From an uncultured Muribaculaceae bacterium (GTDB taxonomy: Bacteria; Bacteroidota; Bacteroidia; Bacteroidales; Muribaculaceae), in the NCBI GenBank assembly GCA_910588065.1, contig CAJUPZ010000016.1:1-62699 (forward strand): a stretch of DNA of 62,699 nucleotides. The letters are read 5' to 3'. The notes beneath the pieces were generated by a model. That model was not told the DNA's origin. It searched no databases and was given only the letters and a program-made list of their open reading frames with translations. Made by a program: the position numbers and the translations under genes. Below are positions 37,203 through 45,986 of the stretch, piece by piece. Each line of letters opens with the position of its first letter. Within the stretch, counting starts at the first letter, position 1.

Positions 37203-37838
37203 ATGAAACTGACAAAACCGATAGCTCTGGCTGCGGCTCTGGTACTCGGAACCTCGGCCTGCTTTGCGCGGCTCACTGCCAGACAAGCGTTTACCGAAGC
37301 TCCGCAGAGCGTGTTTCCGCTGCTGAATCTTGACGCGCGGCTCGACATGATTGACTATTTCGAGAGCGGCATGGCCAACACTTCAAAAAACGCAATGGAA
37401 GGGCAGTCGCGCATCACCGCCATGACTCCCGACAAGGTGAGCATATCAATGTCCGAGGCTTCGGACTATGAGCTGTGTCTGCTGCCGACTGCCGACGGCG
37501 ATACCGCTATCGTAGTGATAGCGACAGTTGCCACCCCGGCGCCTGACAGCCGTATGAGCGTATACTCAAAGGACTGGGGCAAGAATCTCACTTCCGGAGC
37601 ATTTTCCAAGCCTGTCCTCTCCGACTGGCTGTCGGAAGAGGGCAAGGAGCGGGCAGCCGAGGTGGAAGGACTTGTGCCGTTTCTGCTCATAAGCTACAGC
37701 TACGACCCCGCCTCCGGAGTGCTGACCCTTACCAACAACACAGGCCGCTTTCTGTCATCCGACATTTATGAGATAGTGAAGCCGTGCCTGAAGGGCAGCA
37801 TCACATATAAGTGGAACGGCAAACAGTTTGTGCCGTGA
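37203..37838 (+). CDS. DUF3256 family secreted protein
   Basis: 211 residues with a signal peptide (MKLTKPIALAAALVLGTSACFA) and the DUF3256 pattern (APQSVFPLLNLDARLDMIDYFESGM...). The family is restricted to Bacteroidales and has no known function. It lies 8 bp behind the DEAD helicase and overlaps the start of xseA. The Cys in TSACFA does not look like a lipobox of usual form but lipidation is not excluded. Confidence 0.85.
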   Translation: MKLTKPIALAAALVLGTSACFARLTARQAFTEAPQSVFPLLNLDARLDMIDYFESGMANTSKNAMEGQSRITAMTPDKVSISMSEASDYELCLLPTADGDTAIVVIATVATPAPDSRMSVYSKDWGKNLTSGAFSKPVLSDWLSEEGKERAAEVEGLVPFLLISYSYDPASGVLTLTNNTGRFLSSDIYEIVKPCLKGSITYKWNGKQFVP

Positions 37839-39196
37839 CCGCGCTCGCCCGGGAGTATGCCGAGGATCATGGCAGCAACCCCTCGGCAATCACAGTGCGC
37901 GAGCTCAGCCGCCGCATCACCTCGCTGCTGAGTGTGCCCCAGACACAGAACGTGTGGCTCACCGCCGAGTTGAGTGATGTGAGGCAGAGCGGCGGCCACT
38001 GCTACATGGAGCTGATTGACAAGAATGAGGCTACGGGAGCTATCGACGCGCGGCTGCGCGGCATTATCTGGGCCGGCAATTACAGCCGTCTCAACAGCCG
38101 CTTCGCCGCCTATACCGGAGGGCAGCGTCTTGCCACCGGCATCAAGGTGATGGTGAAAGGCAGCATCAACTATCATGCTTCCTTCGGAATGTCGTTTGTC
38201 ATCAACGACATAGACCCCTCGTTTACCCTCGGCGACATAGAGCGTCGGCGCATTGAGATATTGTCGCGCCTCAGGCAGGAGGGTATACTTGACCTGAACA
38301 AGAGCCTTGAATGGAATGTGCCGACGCTGCGCATCGCTGTCATATCCGCAGCCGGGGCGGCCGGCTACGGCGATTTCATCAACCAGTTGTATGGCAACAG
38401 CTCCTCGCTGCGGTTTGTAGCCCGCCTCTTCCCGGCGGTGATGCAGGGCGAGCGCACGGCGGCCTCGGTAATCGAGGCTCTTGACGCTGTGAACGAGCGG
38501 ATAGATGACTGGGACTGTGTGGTGATAATCCGCGGCGGCGGTGCCACGAGCGACCTTGTGTCGTTTGACAATTACGACCTTGCGGCAAATGTCGCCCAGT
38601 TCCCGATTCCGGTGATAGTGGGCATCGGCCATGAGCGCGATGTGACAGTGCTGGACTATATCGCAAACATGAGGGTGAAAACCCCGACTGCCGCAGCGGA
38701 GTGGCTGATTGCCAACGCCGAGCGTCAGCTTGAGGAGCTGAGACGCGTTGCGGCGGATATGCTCAGGGCTGTAAACGACAAACTGTCCGGCTGCAAAACC
38801 CAGCTCGCCTACATAGAAGGGCAGCTGCCGGTGGCGCCGGTTGCCGCTCTGGACCGGATGAAGGCCCGGCTGCGCGGGGCATCATCATCGCTCATTGCCG
38901 CAACAACAGGGCGTATTGCACCCGCACTTGCCCGGCTCGACCAGGTGCCGGCCTCCATACAGCTTGCGCTGGCAAACACCCTGGGCCGCCGCCGCGACAA
39001 GCTCTCCGCCGCATCAACCCTGCTCGACGCCCTCTCGCCGATGGCAACTCTCAGGAGGGGATACACGATAACGCGCGTGAACGGCAAGGCTGTCACATCC
39101 GTAGATGACATCAAGCCGGGCGACACTATTGTCACCTCTATATATAACGGTGTGGTGCAGTCATGCGTCACAAATATCAAACCGGTCAAACAATAA
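37835..39196 (+). CDS. xseA: Exodeoxyribonuclease VII large subunit
   Basis: 453 residues from the GTG at 37835, which overlaps the DUF3256 stop (GTGA); another in-frame GTG at 37811 would add 8 residues. The OB-fold N-domain (ITVRELSRRITSLLSV...VWLTAELSDVRQSGGHCYMELID) and catalytic segments (RIAVISAAGAAGYGDF, VVIIRGGGATSDLVSFDNYDLAANVAQFPIPVIVGIGHERDVTVLDY) are clear. With XseB it degrades single-stranded DNA. Confidence 0.93.
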   Translation: MTALAREYAEDHGSNPSAITVRELSRRITSLLSVPQTQNVWLTAELSDVRQSGGHCYMELIDKNEATGAIDARLRGIIWAGNYSRLNSRFAAYTGGQRLATGIKVMVKGSINYHASFGMSFVINDIDPSFTLGDIERRRIEILSRLRQEGILDLNKSLEWNVPTLRIAVISAAGAAGYGDFINQLYGNSSSLRFVARLFPAVMQGERTAASVIEALDAVNERIDDWDCVVIIRGGGATSDLVSFDNYDLAANVAQFPIPVIVGIGHERDVTVLDYIANMRVKTPTAAAEWLIANAERQLEELRRVAADMLRAVNDKLSGCKTQLAYIEGQLPVAPVAALDRMKARLRGASSSLIAATTGRIAPALARLDQVPASIQLALANTLGRRRDKLSAASTLLDALSPMATLRRGYTITRVNGKAVTSVDDIKPGDTIVTSIYNGVVQSCVTNIKPVKQ

Positions 39197-39207
39197 CCCA
39201 ACAAGCA

Positions 39208-39417
39208 ATGGAAACAACACCAGTAAAAGAACTGACATACAATCAGGCTGTTGCCGAACTCGATTCGATACTGCGCACCATGCAGAGCGATTCATGCGAC
39301 ATAGACAAACTCGCGGCATACACACGCCGCGCTTCAGAGCTGTTGCGCGAATGCCGCAGCCGGCTCACAGCTACTGACGAGGAACTGAAAGCGATCCTCG
39401 CCGACCTTGAAAAATAA
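39208..39417 (+). CDS. xseB: Exodeoxyribonuclease VII small subunit
   Basis: 69 residues from the ATG at 39208 (METTPVKELTYNQAVAELDSIL). The helix-pair fold with LTYNQAVAELDSILRTM and the following DIDKLAAYTRRASELLRECRSRL match XseB. It lies 11 bp behind xseA. An upstream start would add non-conserved residues that overlap xseA. Confidence 0.92.
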   Translation: METTPVKELTYNQAVAELDSILRTMQSDSCDIDKLAAYTRRASELLRECRSRLTATDEELKAILADLEK

Positions 39418-39439
39418 TCATATTCAAATACTTACGCTG

Positions 39440-40837
39440 ATGAATCTGTACCGTGTGGCGCTTCCGGCACTGTTGTTGCTGTCGGCAGGCGCGAATGCCC
39501 AGAATGCAGTGCAGGGCTTTGTTCATGAACAATCGGAGGCCAATTCATACGTGTGGCCTGCCGACACTGCCGTGCTTAACCGCCTTGACAAATGGCAGGA
39601 CCTCAAATTCGGGGTGCTCTTTCACTTCGGGCTATATTCTGTGCCCGGAATTGTGGAGTCGTGGTCGGTGTGCTCCGAGGATGTTGACTGGATTACCCGC
39701 AAGGGCAATCTGCCATACGATAAATACAAGGAATGGTACTGGAGCCTGAAGGATTCGCTCAACCCTACAGAATTCAATCCCGACCAATGGGCTGATGTGA
39801 TGGAAAAGGCCGGAATGAAGTATATGGTGTTTACCACAAAACACCATGACGGATTCTGTAATTTCGACACTCGGTTAACGGACTTTAAGATTACTGATGG
39901 TCCCTTTTCGTCTAATAAAAAAGCCAATATTTCGAAAGAAGTGTTTGACGCATTCCGCAGAAAAAATTTCATGATCGGATGCTATTTTTCAAAACCAGAT
40001 TGGCACTGTAAATGGTTTTGGAATCCTGAATATGCCACCCCCACCAGAAATATCAATTACAAGAAAAACCGGCATCCGGAATGGTGGAAAAATTATCAGG
40101 ATTTTACCGCCGGCCAACTTGGCGAGCTGCTTGGCGGAGATTACGGTCGATTTGATATACTGTGGCTTGACGGCGGATGGATAAAGGGCGATGATATCGG
40201 ACTCGACAGTATTCTGCTTGCTGCCCGCGGAGGGCTGCACCCGGGCCTGATAGCTGTTGACCGGAGCATCCGCGGCAAAAACGAGAATTACCAGACCCCC
40301 GAGCGCGGCATACCCGAAACCCAGCTTAACTATCCGTGGGAGAGCTGCATTACCCTGAGCAACGACTGGGGTTGGGTGCCTGACGCGCCTTTCAAGTCAC
40401 CGGCAAAGGTGCTTGCAATGCTGGCCGAGATCACAGCCAAGGGCGGATGTCTGCTGCTTGGAGTCGGACCTACACCACAAGGTCTTATTCAGCCGGAAGT
40501 CGTTGAGCGGCTGGAGGTTGTGGGCGAATGGCTCCGCAAAAACGGCGAGGCGGTGTATTCTACACGCACAACGCCTCTTTACAACGATGGATCTACCTGG
40601 TTTACAGCCTCAAAGGATGGCTCATCACTCTACGCCATACACATTCCCGCCGAGGAAGGACGAGCCCCTGAAACCATCACATGGAGCGGCAATATGCCCA
40701 AAGGTCGCATGACGCTCCTTGACGGCAACCGCAAGCTCGGATATAAGGTTGACAGCAATGGTGTTGTATCAGTTAAACTTCCTGCCGGGCTACCCGCCGG
40801 AATGCCGATAGCAATCAAATTCACTCCTGAGCGATGA
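39440..40837 (+). CDS. GH29 alpha-L-fucosidase, exported
   Basis: 465 residues with a signal peptide (MNLYRVALPALLLLSAGANA). The (beta/alpha)8 core WQDLKFGVLFHFGLYSVPG, VFTTKHHDGFCNFDT and the catalytic nucleophile Asp244 in ILWLDGGW are typical of GH29. It would release fucose from host glycans. The ATG at 39440 is preferred to a TTG at 39407 that overlaps xseB. It lies 22 bp behind xseB and 4 bp overlaps the GH3 gene, so it may share the repair operon's message. Confidence 0.93.
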   Translation: MNLYRVALPALLLLSAGANAQNAVQGFVHEQSEANSYVWPADTAVLNRLDKWQDLKFGVLFHFGLYSVPGIVESWSVCSEDVDWITRKGNLPYDKYKEWYWSLKDSLNPTEFNPDQWADVMEKAGMKYMVFTTKHHDGFCNFDTRLTDFKITDGPFSSNKKANISKEVFDAFRRKNFMIGCYFSKPDWHCKWFWNPEYATPTRNINYKKNRHPEWWKNYQDFTAGQLGELLGGDYGRFDILWLDGGWIKGDDIGLDSILLAARGGLHPGLIAVDRSIRGKNENYQTPERGIPETQLNYPWESCITLSNDWGWVPDAPFKSPAKVLAMLAEITAKGGCLLLGVGPTPQGLIQPEVVERLEVVGEWLRKNGEAVYSTRTTPLYNDGSTWFTASKDGSSLYAIHIPAEEGRAPETITWSGNMPKGRMTLLDGNRKLGYKVDSNGVVSVKLPAGLPAGMPIAIKFTPER

Positions 40838-43167
40838 ACCGGATTATCACTGCCGCCGCGTTGGGATGTGTATTGACATCTGCGGCACAAACGCCTGTGT
40901 ACAAGCAATCTGACGCCCCGGTTGAGGCTCGCGTGGCCGACCTGCTGAGCCGCATGACCATCGAGGAGAAAGCAGGTCAGCTCCTGTGTCCCATGGGCTG
41001 GGAAATGTATGTGAAATCGCCCGATGGCTCAGTGGGTGTGTCCGACGAATTCCGCCGGCAGAACTCCGCCGGCATGCCCAGGGGCTCCTACTGGGCTGTG
41101 CTCAGAGCGGATCCCTGGACGCAGAAAACACTTGAAACGGGATTGTCCCCGCGCCAGAGTGCCGAGGCGCTGAACGCGCTGCAGAAATACGCTGTTGACA
41201 GCACACGCCTCGGTATCCCCATCCTCTTTGCCGAGGAGCTGCCCCACGGTCACATGGCAATAGGCACCACCGTTTTCCCCACAGGGCTTGCCATGGCATC
41301 CACCTGGAATCCGCAGCTCATACGCTCCGCCGGGCAGACAATCGGGCGGGAGGCGGCTTTGCAGGGCGCTTCCGTCGGCTATGGGCCGGTGCTTGATGTT
41401 GCACGCGACCCGCGTTGGTCCAGAATGGAGGAGACCCTTGGAGAAGACCCCTATCTCACAGGCGAGATAGGCACCGCATATATGATCGGGATGCAGACTC
41501 CGCAGCCCGATGGGAGGAGAGTGTTCTCAACACTGAAGCATTTTGCCGCATATGGCGTGCCCGAGGCCGGGCGAAACGGCGACCGTGCTGTCATTGGACC
41601 CATACAGCTTTTTTCAGAGCTCCTTCCTCCCTTCAAAAAAGCGGTGGAGGCCGGCGCGGGCACTGTCATGACATCATACAACACCATTGACGGTGTGCCC
41701 AGCACCGCAAACCGCTTTCTGCTCACTGATGTGCTCCGCTCAAAATGGGGGTTTGACGGCTTTGTGTATTCTGACCTTTTCAGCATCGACGGCATTGCCG
41801 GACATGTGGCGCCGGACAGAATGACTGCCGGAGCAATGGCTCTCAGAGCCGGCACCGACATGGATCTCGGGGCTGCGGCATACGGAGCCCGCTCTATCGA
41901 GGCTCTTGAAAAAGGGCTGATAACCGAGGCTGAGATAGACACCGCCGTGGCCCGCGTTCTCCGCCTCAAATTCAGGGCAGGTATATTTGACAATCCGTTT
42001 GTAGACCCCGACAAAGCGGCTGCGGGTGTGCGCACAGACAGCGCCAGGATGCTTGCCCGCGAGGTGGCGCGTCAGGGTATCACCCTGCTGAAAAACAACG
42101 GTTTGCTGCCCCTGTCAAAATCGCTTGGCCGCATCGCCGTGATAGGGCCCAATGCTGACACCCAGTACAATCAGCTCGGCGACTACACCGCACCGCAGGA
42201 CTCCGCATATATCACCACTATCCTCGAAGGAATACGCGCGGCGGTGAGCCCCGCGACAGAGGTGGTATATGTCAAAGGCTGCGCCATCCGCGACACCACA
42301 ATGAGCAACATTGCCGCCGCTGTCGAGGCCGCCCGCGGCGCTGATGCCGTGGTCCTGGCTGTCGGTGGTTCAAGCGCCAGAGACTTCAAAACCAAGTATA
42401 TAGCAACCGGCGCCGCTACGGTTGACAATTCCTCGCCCGCGCTGCTTGACATGGATTGCGGCGAAGGCTACGACCGGGCCACTCTCGCTCTGCTCGGCGA
42501 CCAGAACAAGCTTATGGCCGAACTGCTCGCTACCGGCACTCCGGTGGCGGTGGTGTATATCCAGGGGCGCCCGCTGGACATGAATCTTGCTGCCGAAAAG
42601 GCCGACGCCCTGCTCACGGCTTGGTATCCCGGAGCCGAAGGTGGCCACGCCGTAGCCGACATCCTTTTCGGCGATGTCAATCCCTCCGGCCGTCTGCCTG
42701 TCACCATACCGCGTGCCGAGGGGCAGATTCCCGTATATTATTCCAAGGGTGCGCCGCGTGACTATATGGACCTCTCCGGCAAGCCGCTCTTTCCTTTCGG
42801 CTACGGGCTCAGCTACACCACCTTTGACTACTCCGACCTGTTCGTAAGCGGCCCCGGCACCGACGGCAATATCACCGTGTGCTGCACGATAACCAACACC
42901 GGCACCCGCCCGGGCGCGGAGGTGGCGCAGCTGTATCTGCGCGACCGCATTGCCTCTGTGAGCCAGCCGCCCATACTCCTCAAAGGATTCAAACGCCTGA
43001 TGCTCAACCCGGGACAATCAGAGCAGGTGTGCTTCACCCTTACCCCTGACGAACTCGCTATCTACAACGCCGCCCTTGAGCGCGTGGTGGAGCCCGGAGT
43101 CTTTGATGTGATGGTGGGCGCATCTTCAGCCGACATACGTCTCCGCTCCTCATTCACACTGAAATAA
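40834..43167 (+). CDS. GH3 glycoside hydrolase, exported
   Basis: 777 residues with a short signal peptide (MNRIITAAALGCVLTSAAQ). GH3 N-domain with the nucleophile Asp314 in GFVYSDLFSIDG and substrate contacts KHFAAYGVPE; the C-domain and a fibronectin-III-like end follow (FPFGYGLSYTTFDYSDL). Such enzymes act as beta-glucosidases, beta-xylosidases or related exo-enzymes; specificity cannot be read here. It overlaps the GH29 gene by 4 bp, so the two probably act on the same glycan. Confidence 0.93.
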   Translation: MNRIITAAALGCVLTSAAQTPVYKQSDAPVEARVADLLSRMTIEEKAGQLLCPMGWEMYVKSPDGSVGVSDEFRRQNSAGMPRGSYWAVLRADPWTQKTLETGLSPRQSAEALNALQKYAVDSTRLGIPILFAEELPHGHMAIGTTVFPTGLAMASTWNPQLIRSAGQTIGREAALQGASVGYGPVLDVARDPRWSRMEETLGEDPYLTGEIGTAYMIGMQTPQPDGRRVFSTLKHFAAYGVPEAGRNGDRAVIGPIQLFSELLPPFKKAVEAGAGTVMTSYNTIDGVPSTANRFLLTDVLRSKWGFDGFVYSDLFSIDGIAGHVAPDRMTAGAMALRAGTDMDLGAAAYGARSIEALEKGLITEAEIDTAVARVLRLKFRAGIFDNPFVDPDKAAAGVRTDSARMLAREVARQGITLLKNNGLLPLSKSLGRIAVIGPNADTQYNQLGDYTAPQDSAYITTILEGIRAAVSPATEVVYVKGCAIRDTTMSNIAAAVEAARGADAVVLAVGGSSARDFKTKYIATGAATVDNSSPALLDMDCGEGYDRATLALLGDQNKLMAELLATGTPVAVVYIQGRPLDMNLAAEKADALLTAWYPGAEGGHAVADILFGDVNPSGRLPVTIPRAEGQIPVYYSKGAPRDYMDLSGKPLFPFGYGLSYTTFDYSDLFVSGPGTDGNITVCCTITNTGTRPGAEVAQLYLRDRIASVSQPPILLKGFKRLMLNPGQSEQVCFTLTPDELAIYNAALERVVEPGVFDVMVGASSADIRLRSSFTLK

Positions 43168-43180
43168 AACTGAACAACAG

Positions 43181-45007
43181 ATGCTTATCACCATTATAAC
43201 ACTCGTTCTCGCTGCCGCCGGCTTTGTGTGGGGGCGTATCCGCGCCGACATCGTCGCTCTTATTGCGCTGCTTGTGCTTATGCTCGCAGGCGTCATCACC
43301 ACACAGGAGGCTCTCTCCGGATTCTCAAACCCGATTGTTATAATGATGATAGGGCTATTCATAGTCGGCGGAGCCATTTTCAACACCGGTCTTGCCAAGA
43401 TGCTCGGTGCGCGGCTGTCGAAATTGGGTGGGGGCAACCCGCTCAGACTCTTTCTTGTGGTGGTGCTCGCAACCGGCATTATAGGTGGATTTGTCAGTAA
43501 CACAGGCACTGTTGCGCTGATGCTCCCCATCGTGGTGTCTATGGCGGCCGCTTCCGGCGCGTCTGTGTCGCGGTTTCTCATGCCCTTGGCCTTTGCCTCG
43601 AGCATAGGCGGAATGCTCACACTCATAGGCACCCCTCCCAACCTTGTTATTGCAGAGGCGTGGGAGGAGTACGGCGGCGAGCCGCTGTCAATGTTTTCCT
43701 TCCTCCCCTCCGGCCTGGTGTGTCTTGTTGTCGGCACACTGCTGCTCATACCGATGAGCAAATGGCTTGTGCGCAAGGACCGCAAAGCGGAGAATGCAGG
43801 CGCCACAGGCTCGCGCTCCCTGGCCCGGATAGTCGAGGAATACAACCTGAACAGCGACCTGTGGCGCATAGATGTGCCCGCATCGTCGCCGGTTTCAGGT
43901 CTGTCGCTTGGCGCGCTCTCGCTCCGTGCCAACTATGGCCTCGATGTGCTGGAGCTGCGCATGGAGGAGTGGAGCAGCCTGCTCAGGAATGTGTCGCAGG
44001 AGGCTCCCACGGCAGGCTCGGTGATTGATGCCGGAGATGTGCTCTTTGTGCGTGGACCGCGTGAGGAGGCGCAGCGCTTTGCCGCCGACTATGGCCTGAA
44101 TATGAGCGCCACCGGGGCAAACCTGCGCTTTTACGATATCGGTCTGGCAGAGATTGTGCCGCTGCCCGACTCCGCGATACTGAAAGAGACAATAGCTGAG
44201 CTCGACTTCCGCAAACGCTTCAATATCAACATCCTCGGTGTGAGGCGCGGAGGCAAGTATATAATCCGCAATATCGGTGACGTGGCTGTGAGAAAAGGCG
44301 ATGTGCTGCTGGTGCAGGGCACATGGCAGTCCATATCCGAGATATCCAAGGACACAAAAGACTGGGTGGTGCTCGGACAGCCTGAGAGCCAGGCCTCGCA
44401 GGTGACTATCGACTACAAAGCCCCGGTGGCCGCAGGCATAATGCTCTGTATGATTGCCGCCCTGGTGATGGGGGTAGTGCCCGCGGTCACGGCTGTGCTG
44501 GCCGCCGCTGTGGCTATGATTCTCACCGGATGTTTCAGAAATGTGGCTGACGCCTACAAGACAATAAACTGGGAGAGCGTTGTGCTCATCGGAGCTATGA
44601 TGCCCATGAGTTTCGCCCTTGAGAAGACCGGTGTCAGCGAGGCTGTCAGCTCATCGCTCGTGTCGTTTCTCGGTGCCGCGGGTCCACATTGGCTCATGGC
44701 CGGCATATATTTCACCACCTCGCTCCTCACCCTCTTTATATCAAATACCGCTACCGCCGTGCTGATGGCTCCTATTGCGGTGCAGAGCGCTGTGGCGTAT
44801 GGCGTCAGCCCGCTCCCCATGCTCTTTGCTGTCACATTCGGAGCCTCGCTCTGCTTTATGTCGCCATTCTCAACCCCGCCAAATGCGCTTGTGATGCCCG
44901 CCGGACAATACACCTTCACCGACTATATAAAAGCAGGTGCCCCGCTGCAGATTATTCTCGGAATTGTGATGATATTTGTCATCCCCCTGCTGTTCCCGTT
45001 TCGATAG
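43181..45007 (+). CDS. SLC13/DASS-type transporter with two TrkA_C domains
   Basis: 608 residues with about ten transmembrane segments in two halves separated by a soluble part of two RCK_C/TrkA_C domains (residues ~205-385). The SNT signatures are seen in each half: GGFVSNTGTVALMLPI and LFISNTATAVLMAPIA. Family members carry di/tricarboxylates or sulfate with sodium; the RCK_C form is often annotated as an ion or anion transporter. Following the glycosidases by 13 bp, its substrate may be linked to glycan breakdown, but that is only inferred. Confidence 0.85.
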   Translation: MLITIITLVLAAAGFVWGRIRADIVALIALLVLMLAGVITTQEALSGFSNPIVIMMIGLFIVGGAIFNTGLAKMLGARLSKLGGGNPLRLFLVVVLATGIIGGFVSNTGTVALMLPIVVSMAAASGASVSRFLMPLAFASSIGGMLTLIGTPPNLVIAEAWEEYGGEPLSMFSFLPSGLVCLVVGTLLLIPMSKWLVRKDRKAENAGATGSRSLARIVEEYNLNSDLWRIDVPASSPVSGLSLGALSLRANYGLDVLELRMEEWSSLLRNVSQEAPTAGSVIDAGDVLFVRGPREEAQRFAADYGLNMSATGANLRFYDIGLAEIVPLPDSAILKETIAELDFRKRFNINILGVRRGGKYIIRNIGDVAVRKGDVLLVQGTWQSISEISKDTKDWVVLGQPESQASQVTIDYKAPVAAGIMLCMIAALVMGVVPAVTAVLAAAVAMILTGCFRNVADAYKTINWESVVLIGAMMPMSFALEKTGVSEAVSSSLVSFLGAAGPHWLMAGIYFTTSLLTLFISNTATAVLMAPIAVQSAVAYGVSPLPMLFAVTFGASLCFMSPFSTPPNALVMPAGQYTFTDYIKAGAPLQIILGIVMIFVIPLLFPFR

Positions 45008-45082
45008 TGTATGCCAAAACTTTTTAGGATATTTTATGCAAAATTTTTAAGGTCGAAGAACATTAACCTTGTCTCATCATCC

Positions 45083-45571
45083 TTATCCCTTATCTTGCTC
45101 TGTGAAGAATCGAAAGCCATTCTTCTCATAAAAGTGAGTGGCAGATTTCAGTGCATCAACAGTTAAAAATCGGCATCCAAGTCTCTTCACGGTGGTGAAT
45201 GCATATTTGATGCTGTCAATCAAAAACGTACCTACACCCTCTCCTGTATAGTTTTCGTTAACTGCGAGTCTGCCTATTTTGAGAGCCGGATAGTTGCGTC
45301 GTCGCTTAGGATTGGGAATGTTGCGATTGAGACGATTCCACATGGCCTTTTCATCGGGATTGAACGTGATTTTATCAGCTAAGAGACTGAAATACGCTAC
45401 TGTCACATTCTCATATTGGTCTTCCAATAAGTATGTAACAGCCATAAGTTCATCTTGAAAATGCTTGGCATCATCAAAAAGAAAGCCATTCAAATCTTCT
45501 TCTGCGCATTTGAATGGCTTAATATTAGTTTCGGAAGAAAGTTGTATCTGAGCTAATCTTGAAAAATCCAT
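45083..45571 (-). CDS. GNAT N-acetyltransferase, toxin-like
   Basis: 162 residues. The acetyl-CoA-binding core is seen in LKIGRLAVNENYTGEGVGTFLIDSIKYAF (R/Q-x-x-G-x-G/A form) and VDALKSATHFYEKNGFRFF. Size and pairing with a 52-residue upstream gene 1 bp away resemble the tRNA-acetylating GNAT toxins (TacT/AtaT type), but the partner lacks a clear ribbon-helix-helix, so a toxin role is inferred. AT-rich and unlike its neighbours. Confidence 0.8.
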   Translation of the reverse strand: MDFSRLAQIQLSSETNIKPFKCAEEDLNGFLFDDAKHFQDELMAVTYLLEDQYENVTVAYFSLLADKITFNPDEKAMWNRLNRNIPNPKRRRNYPALKIGRLAVNENYTGEGVGTFLIDSIKYAFTTVKRLGCRFLTVDALKSATHFYEKNGFRFFTEQDKG

Positions 45572-45572
45572 A

Positions 45573-45731
45573 TTACCATTGAAAGTTACTGATGGATTTC
45601 ATTACCTCATAGGCCTTCCGCGCTCTCTCCCTCTCTTCCTTTGACACAGGCTTTGGCTGCGAAATCATCTTTTCAAAACGTTCCGCATCCTTACCGTAAA
45701 GTTCAGGGGTTTCTTTAATTGGTCTTGCCAT
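45573..45731 (-). CDS. Small antitoxin-like protein paired with GNAT
   Basis: 52 residues from the ATG at 45731 (MARPIKETPELYGKDAERFEKMISQPKPVS). Highly charged and helical; similar short proteins beginning MARPIKETP are common directly ahead of GNAT genes in Bacteroidetes. One base separates it from the acetyltransferase. A start 39 nt earlier is possible but would overlap the promoter. Antitoxin function is inferred from the arrangement. Confidence 0.7.
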   Translation of the reverse strand: MARPIKETPELYGKDAERFEKMISQPKPVSKEERERARKAYEVMKSISNFQW

Positions 45732-45756
45732 AATTGAGGGATTTGGTTCTTGACTA

Positions 45757-45764
45757 CAAAGGTA
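45757..45764 (-). promoter_or_regulatory. -7 element of the GNAT pair
   Basis: TACCTTTG on the - strand fits TAnnTTTG, 25 nt before the ATG at 45731. Confidence 0.45.
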
Positions 45765-45958
45765 CAACAAATTTTTGACCTAATTTGATTTTGATGAGAA
45801 GGAATTTAGAATTTAGAAAAGCAACCGGTTGGCTTTCGCCTATCCTCGGCGGTGTTCGGCATAGCCCTATCCGCCAAAACTTTTTAGGCGAGGTCTAAGA
45901 AAGTGATGAGCCGATATTTTTTGAATAAAATTTCAAGATGAAATAGCGGCAATTTTGC

Positions 45959-45966
45959 TATCTTTG
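45959..45966 (+). promoter_or_regulatory. -7 element of RegB
   Basis: TATCTTTG, exact TAnnTTTG, 20 nt before the RegB ATG; the expected TTTG is not clear. Confidence 0.5.
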
Positions 45967-45986
45967 CAACCCGCATTTATCGACAC

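Larger units (their letters stand above)
45013..45888. repeat. 16-bp direct repeats around the GNAT/antitoxin-like pair
   Basis: GCCAAAACTTTTTAGG occurs at 45013-45028, just after the transporter stop, and at 45873-45888, before the RegB promoter. Between them lies only the two-gene module on the opposite strand. The second copy sits in a near-palindrome (CGCC...GGCG). This resembles a target duplication or recombination site. Confidence 0.5.
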
